64,000 nt of DNA. It comes from Paguma larvata (taxonomy: Eukaryota; Chordata; Mammalia; Carnivora; Viverridae). The translations under genes and the position numbers were made by a program. The stretch is from the NCBI GenBank assembly GCA_030068075.1, contig CM057835.1:37623715-37687714 (forward strand). Reading direction: 5' to 3'. The notes beneath the pieces are model-generated. The model saw nothing but the letters and a program-made list of their open reading frames with translations, had not been told where the DNA came from and searched no databases. This document shows positions 1-12,077 of this stretch, in pieces; within the stretch, counting starts at the first letter, position 1; every line of letters begins with the position of its first letter.

Positions 1-750
1 AGGTAAGGTCACATTATGACTTTCAGAGTTTCTGACTTTGTCATGAAGGTCAGAAAGAAATACATATTTACACAAGAGATGAAGATTATTTTTGCTAAAA
101 ACATTTTAAACAAATCCTAATAATATATGCCAAGAAATTTAGAACCATAGATATCGTGTGTCCACATGAGCAATAATTTTCAGGAATAACAGTGAGCAAA
201 ATGAATAGTGTTTCAGACGAAGCTGTTACTGTGTTTTCATACATGGTGAAATAACTTGATTTAATGTTTCTTTTTCATATAATCTTCTTATGGATCTGTC
301 TTTGGGAGTTCGTTGAGCTCAGATGTGAAAATTTAGCTCTCAGAACACAATTACGGACTTTAAAAAGAATACTATCTAGTTTCTACTAGATTGGATAGGG
401 GTACACAGTAATAAAGTTTCAATTAGACTCTCAAGTTTGCTTTAGAGACCCAGGGACTTTAGTCAGTAATTTACTCCCCATACCTGGGAGAAATGGAAGT
501 GTCAGTGAGCTATGTAAATGTAAATGAACTATGCAGATTATCGAATAACTACTGCAACACATAATGTATCACAAGCTGTATTATACACAGACAGAAACAT
601 GTTTCAGACATATCTAAATTCCTAGATTCTTTATGTTAAAATAAATTATAATCCTCCCATTCCCAACTGATTTGTTATTTTATATTTATTTTTTGGTTCC
701 TTCTGTTTTTATCTCTTTATCTTCACACCCATTTTCAGAAATAGTGCCAA
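1..750. other. Unannotated AT-rich unique DNA
   Basis: No open frame of note, repeat signature, TSD or RNA gene was recognised. The sequence is AT-rich and looks like ordinary non-coding mammalian DNA. Confidence 0.6.
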
Positions 751-752
751 TT

Positions 753-946
753 CTTTTTTTTTTGTTTGTTTGTTTTTATTTAAATTCCAGTTAACATCCA
801 GTGTCATGTTAGTTTCAAGAGCACAATACAATGATTCAACACTTCCTTAAATTACCTGGTGCTCATCACAAGTGCACTACTTAATCCCCATCACCTATTT
901 CACCCATCTTCTCACCCGCCTCCCTTCTCTGACCATAAGTTTGTCC
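753..946 (-). repeat. L1 3'-end fragment
   Basis: A T-rich start (complement of an A tail) leads into the carnivore L1 3'UTR read backwards: a block like AAATTCCAGTTAACATCCAG, then a TGATTCAACACTTCC block, GGTGCTCATCACAAGTGCACT and a pyrimidine-rich CACCCATC stretch. The same order recurs at 24.2, 45.66 and 53.86 kb. Only about 190 bp remain, a heavily 5'-truncated copy. Confidence 0.8.
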
Positions 947-1689
947 TGAATGATTTACTTAAAAAAATTAACTTTATGTGTCTACCAGTTTGAAATAATG
1001 CATGCTGGTGACTTTTGCTCTATAGTTTTTGCAGGTATACTTCTGACCACATAAGGATTTTATGGAATATAAAATTCCTTCCCCCAACTGCCTCTTATAA
1101 ATTAGAGTTGAAGAACTGATCTTTTGACATAGCCGAATGTCTTAATTTGGGTTAATTTCTGAATTCACTGAGGCACTATACTTCCTAAACTGACTCTATT
1201 CAAATCCTCTTGCTTGCCTGAGGGTATGGTGTTTTATCCTCTTTTAAGCAAGTCACTGTACATCATCAGACACTTAAACACTCTGCCTAAGGGAGGCTGC
1301 TGCAACTTTTGCTGGGGTAAATGTGCAAATGTTCTCCTCTATGGTTTAAGGCCAAATCCCTCAAACACAAATGATTTTATATCCACTAGCATGGTTGGAA
1401 TCAAGGTTACATTCTACAGAACAAAACAGCCTTTAAGTTCTCTGGGCACACACAATGTCTGTTCAGTGTTTATGAATCTTAAACAATTATGAATGTCCTT
1501 TTTATACTATGTATCTGTTGAATATTTTTCTAAAATTACTCAATGGCTTGCTCTTCTGTTCCTTATCCCCTTATTCATTATAATGATAGGAACTACGCTC
1601 ATTGGAAACACATCTTTTCCCATTTTAAACAGTGAAGTTTCTTTTCTACCCTATTAAAATGAAGTTATAAAAAGCAGATTGTTTGGGCT
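947..1689. other. Unannotated unique DNA
   Basis: A 92-codon open frame (1214-1492, plus strand) resembles no family I recognise and has no supporting features. I see no splice structure or repeat signature. Confidence 0.5.
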
Positions 1690-2230
1690 GTGTGTGAGGA
1701 ATAAGATGAGAAATGGGCCTGGGAGGAGATCTCCCTGAGGAACTTAAAGTTTAATGTTTTGGTAAAGGAAGAACAGTTCCAAGGGTCGACTGAAGAGGAG
1801 TCAGAGAGGCGGAAAAAGGATCAGAGGGGTATAGTGTATGGAAGCTGAGGGTAGTATACCTGTCAGGAAAGAGTGGTCAGCTCTGGGACGCCGGGGTGGC
1901 TCAGTCGGTTGAGCAGCCGACTTCAGCTCAGGTCATGATCTCACGGTCTGTGGGTTCAAGCCCCGCATAGGGCTCTGTGCTGATGGCTCAGAGCCTGGAG
2001 CCTCCTTCGAATTCTGTGTCTCCCTCTCTCTTTGCCCTTCCCCTGCTCATGCACTGTCTCTCTGTCTGTCAAAAATAAATAAACATTAAAAAATTAAAAA
2101 AAAAAAAGAGTGGTCAGCATTGATGGACAATGCTGGTATATCAAATAAGATAAAGATATAAAATAATTGAATTTGTGAGAACAGTTTTGGAGTACTTTGG
2201 GAGCAGAATCCAGACAGACTCTTAATTTGT
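1690..2230 (-). repeat. Old L2-like interspersed remnant, split by a SINE
   Basis: Purine-rich sequence with diffuse similarity to an ancient repeat that in many mammals lies beside antisense L2 3' ends. It includes a segment resembling GGGAGTGGTCAACNNTGTCAAATGCTG, which the SINE at 1885-2107 interrupts. The same style of sequence recurs at 2.7-4.5, 5.9-6.6, 13.7-14.2 and 14.9-15.4 kb. The family assignment is tentative. Confidence 0.45.
1885..2107 (+). mobile_element. Felid tRNA-derived SINE (Can-SINE)
   Basis: Full-length element: tRNA-like head with an A-box (TGGCTCAGTCGG) and B-box-like GGTTCAAGCCCC, then the felid-type middle (GGCTCTGTGCTGATGGCTCAG), a CT-rich segment, AATAAATAAACATT and an A tail. 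The 14-bp TSD AAAGAGTGGTCAGC lies at 1868-1881 and 2105-2118. The intact TSD indicates a fairly young insertion. It carries an internal pol III promoter but codes for nothing. Confidence 0.95.
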
Positions 2231-3504
2231 TTCTTCAAGGATAAATGGATGTATTAAATACCTGTCATACCTGCATTAATGGAGTAGGTAGTAGAGACAA
2301 CTCAAAAAGAGAAGAGTCTTTATTCATAAAACCTTCGATAAATAGTTTTGGTACGAAAGGGTACATGTACATAGAAGTTTCTTAGTAAAACTATAGGCAA
2401 GTATCTATTCCTGTGTTAAAACACTGGGAGTTCAAAATAAGAAAATACTATTTCTATTGAAGTAATAAAGAGGGCTTCCTGGAGAAAGTAAATCTTGAAC
2501 TTTGAAGGAAATGTAATATTACCATTTTTTTCAGGAGGGACCTCCTGTTGGACATTGTGAAGGCCTTGGAATGCACAGGGAAAATGAATTGGTCTCATAG
2601 GTTAGGGAACCATTGTCTATTCGGAGCTAGGTAGGACTTCATAACATGGTATTTAAGGAAGAACCCAATATCATTATTGAAGATAGACTATTTGCCACCA
2701 CTTAATTTATTCACTGAATGTTTACTAAGGGACTCCTACATGCAAGGCACTGTTGTAGGAAACGAAAACAGGGAAGTGAGCAAACTAGGGTCCTAGTGCC
2801 TTAAAAACTTAAAGTCTAGCAGGAAAGAGAGGCAAACTTGTGATTATCATCAGAGTCCATAAGTAATATGTTGGGCATATAGCAGGGTGAAATGGGAGAA
2901 GAAAGGTAGGGCACCCATGGGACCATAATGAATCTTAAGGAAGATTTTAGAGAGAGATTGATGCCAGGGATGAATGCAATGTATAAGTAGAAGTTATTTA
3001 GATGGGGAGGATTATTTATGGTAGAACATGTTTGGAGGCATAGAACCATAGGAGAACACACTTGTCATGGAGATTTGCAAGGAGCTTAGCATGGCCACAG
3101 TAGAGAGTATGTGTGGAGAAATGGGCTAGAAAGTGGCTCCATCAATAAGGGCTTTATAGCCTAGTTCAAGTACTTTGGTCATATCCCATAAGTAAGTTTA
3201 GCATGATAAAGTTGTAGTCAGCTTGGAATTTTAGAAAGATTATCTTGTCTACATTAACAGGATAAACCGGATAGGGACTAGCAAGTACAAAAAAGACAGA
3301 AAACTGGTTATAGAGCTATTGTGGCATTCCAGGAAGAAAGTGATGTAGGAATATTAAAAACAAATGAATATATTACTTTCGTTCTTTTGATATTTTATTT
3401 GTGGGACTACCCTATTTCGCTCCATAGGTTATATACTGCCAAACTCCTGGGAATGTCTTTCACATAGACTACAGTATGAATAACCTCTTTATATATCTCA
3501 TTAG

Positions 3505-3870
3505 GATGTAAATTCTATGACTATAAGAATGATATCTACCTTGGGGCGCTTGAGTGACTCAGTCGGTTAAGCAGCCGACTTTAGCTCAGGTCATGACCTC
3601 ATGGTTCGTGGGTTCAAGCTCTGCATCAGGCTCTGTGCTGACAGCTCAGAGCCTGGAGCCTGCTTCGGATTCTGTGTCTTCCTCTCTCTCTCTCTGCCCC
3701 TCCCCCACTCATGCTCTGTCTCTGTCTCTCAGAAATGAATAAATGTTTTAAAAATTAAAAAAAAAAAGAATGATACCTACCTTGATTACTGAGGTATGTC
3801 CAGCACCTGGCTTAATATCTGGTACATAGTAGCTTCACAAATATTTTGAAGAAATAGTTTTATTGAATGT
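3505..3870 (+). repeat. L2 3'-end remnant (sense) interrupted by a SINE
   Basis: The left part 'ggatgtaaattctatgacta' matches the L2 'gtaagctccatgagggcagg' block. The right part has CAGCACCTGGCTTAATATCT followed by a 'ggtacatagtagcttcacaa' block and ATATTTTGAAGAAAT, the usual L2 3' terminus. Removing the SINE at 3544-3766 and one TSD restores a continuous L2 end. Confidence 0.6.
3544..3766 (+). mobile_element. Felid tRNA-derived SINE (Can-SINE)
   Basis: Full-length SINE beginning GGGGCGCTTGAGTGACTCAG and ending in AAAATTAAAAAAAAAAA. The TSD is 19 bp with one mismatch: AAGAATGATATCTACCTTG at 3525-3543 and AAGAATGATACCTACCTTG at 3766-3784. It lies inside an L2 remnant and therefore post-dates it. 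Confidence 0.95.
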
Positions 3871-4480
3871 GAGAAGTGAAGCTGAGAACATTCTAGAATG
3901 ACTCCAGGCTTATTGGCTTGGTTGCCTAGGTAGATAGTGTTTCTATTTACCAAGATTCAGAATAAGAAACATTTGAAGAAGTAGTTTTTTGATACATAAA
4001 GTTTACCATGTGGGGATGTATGTGTCAGCTCAGAAGAAATGTCCAAATTGGAGGAAGAAACACATGAAAGGTTACAGAGCAGAAGTGCAGCTTAAAGCTG
4101 TTGCGGTTAATCGGATCACCTCAGAAGAGCATAGAGTGAGAAGAGAGAATCAAAACATATCAACCTGCAGAAGAATAGCTTATCAAAAACGAGTGGCATA
4201 AAAGGAGTTTGTGGATGAACACAAAACCAAAGGAGAAAAGGAAGGCAGGCAGATAAGGAGATGTTTTAGAAGCCAAGGTGTGGGGCAATTTTAAAATTGA
4301 TATGTAGGTAAATGGAGGAATGCTTAGGTGAAGTGATAGAGGTCTAAACCCAGATGATATTTGGGAAAGTTAATGCTAAGAGTTGAAGTCAGAACACATG
4401 GCAGAAAAAGCAGCAGAATTAGTGAGGAAGTGGATTGGAGACAGTTTTAGAGGCTGGATAAGAAAGCTAGATCATTTAAA

Positions 4481-5909
4481 TTGTAAAGAAGACTGTGCCT
4501 GGAATGTTTTTTTAGGAATTCTTCTTGCAATGCAAATTTGCATGCGGAGTGCTCTGGGGGTCTGGGCTTTGCATCAATACTTGCTCTACCTGAGGCTATC
4601 AGGTGAACTTCGCCCTAAAGGTTTAGCACTCATCCATTCCGTTAGTACTACCATTTGTAGTCCTTAGAAATGTTCCATTACTTCTGTATACATTTACAAA
4701 GTGACAGTACCAATTTCCCCCCGCACCCCAGTATTTTTCAGTCTAGCCTCTGTTCTACCTTGAAGGAATATAAAAGTTTAATTATATAGCATCTTTGAGA
4801 AGCTTAGATTGCTGTGATTTTGAAATTGACCTATTTTACAATTTTATTGTGAATAATATCAAACACAAATAATTATAAAGCATTTAAAAACCTGAACAGT
4901 GAATAAATATGCTTAAAAAAATAGCTGAGTTGGAGTATGCCATTTACTGATTGCTTATTATTATGCAAATTCAGTCACTAGACTAACAAACCATATTAAC
5001 CAATCTAAAGAATAAGTATATTGCATCGAGCATGTTTAAGTGATATATATTCTGCTTTCAGATGGCCACATTTTTAGAGGCCAAGGAACATTAGAAATCA
5101 GAAGGAAGTAGAAATATTGATGAAAAGCTTGGGAAATGAGACTCATGAGGAAGTATTAAGGAACAATTTAGACAGGAAAAGAAATGCTAAGAAGACACAA
5201 ATTTGGATATAAATATGTTTAAAATTATTAAGTGAGAATAAAAACAAAACTTGAACACTAATGGAGAGAAATACAGAACTTAGAAATACTATCATTGACT
5301 TTTTTTTTTCTTTTTGTTTTTCTCTTTATTTTTCTTTTAGTATTTGTGACCTAGCTGAATTATACTTAATGTGGTAAAATATTCTGAATCAATCTCCCCA
5401 AAGAATAATGTTTCAAGTAATAACCGTAGGAGGAGGGTGATTATTGTTTGAGGGCTAATGTGTCACTGTGGTTACTGCATATTTGTTTTGGTTTTTGGCT
5501 CAGTTCCCAAGACCCTTCAATCTTCACTCTATTAAAATAAATTTTTTCCCCATAGTGGCCAATGTGACATTTTTTCAATGAATCTTTCTTTAAGTTCTTA
5601 CCAAAATGGATATTACCATTCAAATTAAAGTTTAGAAAAATATTTATCATAATTACTATTAACAATTGCTATGTAATTGTATTTAGACATGATGGATGGA
5701 AGTAGCACATTTTTTGAAATATCTCTTTGTAATATTTAGGTGTAATGAGATTCCCTTTTAAAACATAAGAGCCATGGATTTACTTTTGGAACAGTATTAT
5801 CTTGGTCTTTGTTGTGTGGATATTACAGCTCGTTATTGCTTTAATTTGATGATTTTTAATATCTAGCTTCTTGGTATTATATAAAGATTTGGGTACAGAG
5901 CTTCCTCAG
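4481..5909. other. Unannotated AT-rich DNA
   Basis: No repeat signature or credible open frame. There is a pyrimidine-rich tract at about 5300-5340 (T runs mixed with C and G). The 94-codon frame at 4383-4667 overlaps decayed repeat sequence and has no recognisable product. Confidence 0.5.
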
Positions 5910-6560
5910 AGTAGAAACCACAGTATGTATTCAACAAATGTGCCTCCTTTATGCTGGACACTGCCCTGGGTGAAAAAAAAGTCTCTGTCATTAAGAGTTC
6001 ACATTTTGGCCAGAAAGGTAGACACAGAAGTAAATAAGTGTGTTATAATATGGAAATTAATTTATATGTAGGTGTGCCTTCTAGGCTTGGAAAGATCCCA
6101 AGTTAATTTTTAATGGTTAAGTAGGAGAGTAGGAAATTCTCAAATAACACACTGTTAAAATAAGACCTAGAAATATTGAGGACTAAAGTGGTGAGAGATA
6201 AGTCCAGAGAGGTAGTTCAGGGCACCAGATGAGGGTAAGCTATAGATACCCTGTTAAAGCTTGAATTTCACTCTGTAGTTGACAGGGAATTGGTTAGGAT
6301 GTGGGATAGGAAAATGGCATGGTCGGATTGTGTTTTGGGGTAGATCATTGTGGCATTTTTGTTACAAGATGAGTTTAAGTGGCATAAAAAGGGAGGAAGC
6401 TGCTAACAGGATGAGGTATTGCCATAGTGAGGTGATGGTAGGGATGGGAAGGAGAGCAAAGACTTAAGAATATTTAGAATGTTAAATGGGCAGAATTGGG
6501 AGTTTGATTAGGCAAGTGATGGAGGGCATGAAGGAAACGTAAGAACCAGAAGATAAAGGA
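5910..6560 (-). repeat. Antisense L2 3' end and L2-like remnant
   Basis: Begins with a decayed reverse L2 terminus (ATGTATTCAACAAATGTGCC, then GCTGGACACTGCCCTGGGTG). Purine-rich text follows that matches in style the copies at 2.7 and 14.9 kb, including a block resembling TGGAGTAGGGTTTCACTCTG at about 6255 and a GGCATGGTCGGATTGTGTTT block that recalls the 'gtgacatgatctgac' part of the ancient repeat. Tentative. Confidence 0.4.
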
Positions 6561-6597
6561 TATATCAGTTTTGATATTTGGATGTCATGTCAACTCT

Positions 6598-6830
6598 AAC
6601 ATTGATGAACACTTGTGTAATGTTTCATATTCATAACTCAGACTAACTCCATGTGGGAAAGAGAGCAAGTATAATTATCAGCCTTATTTAAATATAAGTG
6701 CATAAAATCTAATGGATGCTAAGCTATTTAACTAATATTAATTATGCAGTTAGTTAAGTGATAGAGCCTGGTATTGAACCTAGGTCTTCTGACTTTGCAG
6801 CTTCGTGCTTTTCACTGTACTCACACACTG
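6598..6830 (-). repeat. MIR SINE remnant
   Basis: Antisense MIR features in order: AACACTTGTGTAATGTTTC, CTCAGACTAACTCCATGTGG, a degenerate internal section, then 'agagcctggtattgaacctaggtcttctgact', which is the reverse of the tRNA-like MIR head with its B-box region, and finally CTTTTCACTGTACT. Confidence 0.7.
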
Positions 6831-7179
6831 GTTGATGTCGTGTAGGACTAGTTAATCTATGGACCATATGGTGACTATGGTAAGCAACCAATCCAGAAAG
6901 GCAGAGATTTAAAACAATTAGTCGATAGTTCCTTGATAAGTGGCACATATTTGCCCTGGCATTTACTATACAGATATTCGTTTTGCTCTTCTATATGGAT
7001 TATTTTACAAAATAAAAATAATATACCAGGTGTCTCTATTGGAAAGCTAAGCATGTATCCATTTGTTGCTTTCATACACAAATGTAAATAAATGGATAGT
7101 AGTGGATCCTTAAAAAGCCTCAAGGTGAATTTTAGACTTGCATTTTTTTTTTACTGCCAATTTAAAATGACATCGTCGT

Positions 7180-7505
7180 GTATTTTACCTACATACATAT
7201 ATATTTACATATGTATTAGGTATGTATGTATGTTTAGAGAGAGTATGTATGTGTTTTATATTTTATATGAGTTACATGGGCTTCAGTTCTGCTCATTATT
7301 GCACACATTTTTTCCATCTGTCCTTAGTCTATTGTTTTTTTAATCAAAACATATACAAGAAGGATATAATATCATGATTTTTTATAGTGTCTATCATATT
7401 TGCAACCTAAATTTCAATGTGTATAGTGCTTTTGCACTATATAAAATATAGTATGTTATGTATGCTATATAAAACATATATAAAATATATACATTATAAA
7501 AAACA
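7180..7505. repeat. AT-rich simple sequence
   Basis: Two low-complexity clusters: imperfect TACA/TATG/TGTA tetranucleotide repeats at about 7190-7260, and TATATAAAA-type repeats at about 7430-7505. Between them lies a T-rich stretch. The open frame at 7092-7343 is a by-product of this composition. Confidence 0.7.
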
Positions 7506-7544
7506 TGTGCCTTATTCAGGAACTGTTAAATTAACTACTCTGTA

Positions 7545-7605
7545 GAATAGTGTAATTTTAAAAACTGCTTCATTTTATAGATGAAGAAACTGAAACTCAT
7601 TCAAG
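7545..7605 (-). repeat. MIR core fragment
   Basis: CATTTTATAGATGAAGAAAC followed by TGAAACTCATTCAAGTGACT is the typical antisense MIR core (cattttacagatgaggaaac...). Only about 60 bp are recognisable. Confidence 0.5.
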
Positions 7606-8017
7606 TGACTCCTAACATGCAGATCAGTGCCCTTCTGAATCATATGCTGTCATGGTTACCACCGAATATGCTTACATTCTTGTTGTACTATTATAGGAAG
7701 AGAAGGGGTAAAGTCGACATTTGTGAATACCTACTATGCATGATCCAATCTATGTTCGCTCATTTCACATTTATTATCTCAAGAGCATAAAGAAGACAAG
7801 GCGCTTCTAAAATTTATACCCTGAAATGTGCAAAGTGTGGTTGATTTTAATTCCCCATATGCAGCCAAATATACATTTCAAGTTCCTTTTTAAACATATG
7901 AGTTCATTTGGTTTAATACAAAATCTCAACTGATCTTCTAGCCATCATTGCTATGTATTGATAAGTAATCTGGTGAGGGTAATATGTTATATTTTTGGCC
8001 AAAATACAAAACAATGT

Positions 8018-8245
8018 GGGGCGCCTGGTGGCTCAGTCGGTTAAGAGGCCAACTTTGGCTCAGGTCATGATCTCATGGTTTGTGAGTTCAAGCCCCGTGT
8101 CAGGCTCTGTGCTGACGGCTCAGAGCCTGGATCCTGCTTCGGATTCTGTATCTCCCTCTCTCTCTGCCCTTCCCCTGCTCATATCTGTCTCTATGTCTCT
8201 CAAAAATAAATAAACGTTAAAAAAAATTAAAAAAAAACAAACAAA
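8018..8245 (+). mobile_element. Felid tRNA-derived SINE (Can-SINE)
   Basis: Full-length SINE starting GGGGCGCCTGGTGGCTCAGT, with the felid middle segment and a long mixed A tail (AATAAATAAACG, then A-rich with C interruptions). A perfect 16-bp TSD, AAAATACAAAACAATG, lies at 8001-8016 and 8255-8270. Confidence 0.96.
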
Positions 8246-8404
8246 AAAACCCACAAAATACAAAACAATGAAAACTGACCAATTATTATCTTTGTCTTTA
8301 TTCGATGATTAATCAACAGCTCAAAAAGAACTAGGAATTGTATTTTGTATGCTTTTGTGTTCAATGTGTTTTTGGTTTTGGAGTGGGATTTTGTTTTGTT
8401 TTGC

Positions 8405-8405
8405 C

Positions 8406-8436
<31 letters not shown>

Positions 8437-8441
8437 TTGTC
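8405..8441. repeat. (TG)n microsatellite
   Basis: About 37 bp of TG dinucleotides with two TTTG interruptions. It can adopt Z-DNA and is likely to be length-polymorphic. Confidence 0.9.
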
Positions 8442-8937
8442 TCTTTTATATTTGTATTCTGTCATTAGGAATAAGATACAAGTGTTAAAAATATCATATG
8501 GTCTCTAGGTATTTTGAGGATGGTAGAGGAACTCTGAGAGAACTATGGTTAATATCCCCAGAAGTAATCCGTACGTACCTCTGAATAATTGGTATCACCA
8601 GGTCTCATTGAAACACTGATATTGACCCATATTTGGGGAAAGAAGAAAAGAAAAAAATTAATACCAGAGACCAAGAGTAATGCATTCTAATTTGTCTCAA
8701 TATAATAAATGTGTGTCATTTTCATTAATATTAAATAGGTGATGAATCTTAAAGTATATTCCTGAAAGCGATTATCTGTAACCTTGTTATTAGTAAGAGT
8801 TTTAAAAAAATATTTTGAAATGGAGATCTCGGGTTTCTTTGGAGTCAAAAGGATAAGATGGATGAGAGTTTAAAGAAAAGGATTAAGTAATAAAAAGTCA
8901 TAAACTTTCGTCTCAAGGAATAATAATGAAAAGTAAC

Positions 8938-9090
8938 CTTAGTGAGTTCTTACCATGTATCAGACACTATGCTAAAAACTTACTCGTGTAGTCCTCATAA
9001 CCCAATGGACTTAGGCTTTGTTATTATTCCCATTTTTACAGATGGGAGAACTAAGACCCAGTGATGTTGCAATTATGGTTACACTAAGAA
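8938..9090 (-). repeat. MIR SINE remnant
   Basis: Antisense MIR: GTGAGTTCTTACCATGTATC, AGACACTATGCTAAAAACTT, a CCTCATAACCC block, then ATTCCCATTTTTACAGATGG and GAGAACTAAGACCCAGTGAT. The order and spacing fit the MIR core closely. Confidence 0.85.
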
Positions 9091-9199
9091 TTTCTTCCCA
9101 TGAGCCATGGGGTAAGGCCTGAAAGTGAGCAATAGCAAATTTATAACTTGATGCTGAGACCCCCCAGCTGCTGTTTTAAGGCTAAAAACTACTGCTTGA

Positions 9200-9385
9200 T
9201 CAGAAGCCACTCTGATAAACTCTGTGACTTGGGACAAGTCTTTACCTTATAAGTCTAGATACTTCATTAGTTACAGAGGGATAATAATACTTAACCTATA
9301 GGCAATTGCGACAATTAAATAAGACTATATGCATTTTTACATAAGCATATAATAAATGAAATTGCTGTGGTGGTTGTTATTGCCT
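9200..9385 (+). repeat. MIR SINE remnant
   Basis: Sense MIR: AAACTCTGTGACTTGGGACA then AGTCTTTACCTTATAAGTCT, a GGGATAATAATACTTAACCT block and ATAATAAATGAAATTGCTGT at the 3' end. It is opposite in orientation to the MIR 110 bp upstream. Confidence 0.75.
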
Positions 9386-10194
9386 CAAGTTTGGGGCTTA
9401 GCTGAGTCTTGCAAAAATGTTCTTAACTCGTAATATTATTTGGGAAGTTGAATGTCCATTTTTAATAGCCTACCAAGTACTTACAAAGACTGGTAATTTG
9501 GAGAAACATATTACTTTATTGCATCTAGTAAATACTACTGTCTTTTCTTCCTCTTTTTATCCCTTCTTCCTTCCTTATTTCCTTTTAGTTATACCTATTT
9601 TCCAGGAGCCTAGAATATATAAGACATTCCCAGAGGTATTTTATAGGCATTTATTCTAGGACCTATTTCTGTGAATATGTAACAGGTACTCATAGAAATA
9701 GATCCTAGGATTCCTTGCAATTTCTGCTTGTTAAAATCTTCCTGACCCTGTTGGAATCTGTACAACTCAAATGTCATTTCCTTTATAGCATCTATCTTGA
9801 TGACTTCAGCCAGAGTGAGGGGAAACATCTTCCCATCCCCCTGAAATCCTAGGGAGAAAGATCCTTGAGGAATAAGGACAAGGGGGCAAGATGGTAAATT
9901 GTACAAGTGGTGGATTTTATGGTCACACCCTAAAGTAATTTACATGCATAAAGCTTACTCCTTACAAAATTTTTGTCGAACAAAAATGATGCCATGATAT
10001 GAGAATACATCATATTGACTCATCTCACCCATTTTCTTTAACCAACACTTTCCTCACAGTGCCACCTGACTCCCCCCAACTTCCCACTATGTAGCTGACT
10101 CTTAACTTAGTATAGAATATGAATATATACTATTCCAGGTAATATGTGTATCATCTTATTTCTCTGGGTTTTAGATTCTCATTTGAATACTTCA
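9386..10194. other. Mostly unannotated; faint L2 traces near 9.72-9.81 kb
   Basis: A segment with CAATTTCTGCTTGTTAAAAT then CTTCCTGACC and CAACTCAAATGTCATTTCCT resembles the sense L2 3'UTR (...'ctcaaatgtcacctcc'), at low confidence. The remainder shows nothing recognisable. Open frames at 9417-9659 and 9610-9906 lack any family match. Confidence 0.35.
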
Positions 10195-11465
10195 CCATAA
10201 ATAATGACTTCATTGAATATGACACCAAAAACAAACAACAAAATCAAAAATCAACAAATGGGATTGTGTCAAATAAAAACTTCTACACAGCAAAAGAGAC
10301 AATCAAAATGAAAAGGCAACCTTGAAAATGGTAGAAAATTTTTGCAAACCTTATATTGATAAAGGATTAATATCCAAAATATATAATAAAAAGTGAGTAA
10401 CAACTCAATAAAAAAAAAGAAAATCAGATTTTAAAGGGGCAGAGGAACTAAATAGACATATTTCCAAAGAAGTCATCCAAATGGCCCACAAGTACACGGA
10501 AGATTCTCAACATCACTTATCATTAGGAAAATGGAAATCAAAACCGCACTGAGATATTATCTCACACCTGTTAGAATGCCTGTCATCAAGAAGACAAAAG
10601 ATGATAAGTATTGGAGAGGATGTGGAGAAAAAGGGCCCTTGTACAATGTTGGTGGGAGTGTTGGTTCAGCCAATATAGAAAACATTATGAGGGTTTTTCA
10701 AAAAAATTAAAAATAGATCTGTGTTATCCAGGAATTCCACTTCTAGGTATATATCTAAAAGAAATGAAAACAAGGTATCACAAATATATATATACTCCCA
10801 AGTTTATTACAGCATTATTCACAACCTAAGCACACAACAATGGATGAATAGGTAAATAAGATGTGATATGTATATATGAATATAAATATATTGAATATAT
10901 AAATATATAGGATGAATGGATAAATAGGATATGACCATATATATAATATCCTCTATATATTAATTATACATATATATTGAATATCATTCAGCCATGAGAA
11001 AGAAGGACATTTTGCTATTTGCAACATGGATGGAACTTGAGGACATTATGCCAAGTAAGATAAGTCAGACAAATACTATGATATCACTTACATGTGAATT
11101 ATAAAAAATTTTTTAGAAATCCAAACTTGTATAAACAGAAAATGAGACGGTATTTCCCAGGGGTGGGGGTTGGACAATAGAACAGATGTCGTTTCAGTCT
11201 ACAAATTTGCAACAGGTAGTAAGTAAGTCTTAGAGATCCAATGCACAGTGTAGTGAATATAGACAATAGAATCATAATAATCAAACTTGCTGAGAAACTT
11301 GATCTTAATTATTGCCATCACTGAAAAGAAATGAAAATTATGTGGTAGGATAGAGGTGCTAATTATTGCTGTAATGGCAATCATATTACTATAAATGAAT
11401 GTATCAAATTTGCACCTCAAATTTGCACTATGTTATATGTCAAATATATTTCAATTAACAAAAAA
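10195..11465 (+). mobile_element. L1 3' part (ORF2 end plus 3'UTR), 5'-truncated
   Basis: Sense LINE-1: the ORF2 C-terminal region is recognisable from ATCAACAAATGGGATTGTGT, through ATGGCCCACAAGTACACGGA, GAAAATGGAAATCAAAACCG and a GATGTGGAGAAAAAGGGCCC block, to CATTCAGCCATGAGAAAGAA and AACATGGATGGAACTTGAGG. The 3'UTR has a GGGGTGGGGGTTGGACAA block. Frameshifts and an AT-rich insertion near 10.86-10.97 kb show it is long dead. No 5' portion is present. Confidence 0.9.
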
Positions 11466-11639
11466 ACCAGTGACGGAAATGGATTGGATTTCTAATATGG
11501 TGACTAATGAGGATAGCATCATTGTAGACAGGTGAAGAGATACTTGGAGGTTTATGAGGTCTTGTGATTCTCACATGTGCACACTAAATATAAAGAGAAT
11601 TGATTGTTTTTTAATCGGTCTCACTTTGGTGTTTCAGAC

Positions 11640-11985
11640 AAAATTTTTAAGACTTAATTTTCTTAGAGTAGTTTTAGGTCCACCGAAAAGAGGAAGGTAC
11701 AGAAACTCCTCATATGTGTCCTGCTCTCACAAATGCCATACCCTCCCCCATTAACATTCTCTACTGGAGTAGAACATTTGTTAAAATTGATGATCTTATT
11801 GATACATCATAATCACCCAAAGTCCATAGTTTACCTTAGGGCTCATTCTTGGTATTGTAAATCATATGGGTTTGGACAAATATATAACGACATGCGTCCC
11901 ATCATTATGGTATCACAAAGAGAGCTTCACTACCTTTAAAAATCCTCTCTACTCCCCCTATTTATTCCTCTCCCTGTTAAGACAA
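11640..11985 (-). repeat. L1M 3'UTR fragment
   Basis: Antisense L1M 3' end: TTAATTTTCTTAGAGTAGTT then TTAGGTCCACCGAAAAGAGG, CCCCCATTAACATTCTCTAC, TAGAACATTTGTTAAAATTG and ATATGGGTTTGGACAAATAT. The same block order recurs at 36.48-36.85 kb, which fixes the family. Only 3'UTR sequence remains. Confidence 0.8.
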
Positions 11986-12077
11986 AATTTTAAAGACCAA
12001 AATTAACCTGTGATAATTATTTCTACATTTTTATTAAGTAAGATATTAATCCTGGTGTAAGCCTTCTCATATGAATA

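Larger units (their letters stand above)
2690..4480 (-). repeat. Antisense L2 3' end followed by L2-like remnant, with nested insertions
   Basis: Opens with the reverse of the L2 3' end: a TTTACTAAGGGACTCCTACATGC block, GGCACTGT, then a sequence resembling 'aacagggaagtgagcaaac'. Purine-rich ancient repeat sequence continues to about 3350 and again from about 3880 (a block resembling CATTCTAGAATGACTCCAGG). A sense L2 piece and a SINE sit in the gap. Divergence is high, so the borders are approximate. Confidence 0.45.

Noticed and set aside
1885..8245. tRNA-like A-box/B-box sequences in SINE heads (1885, 3544, 8018 and others)
   Set aside because: These are tRNA-derived SINE heads followed by SINE bodies, A tails and TSDs, not tRNA genes.
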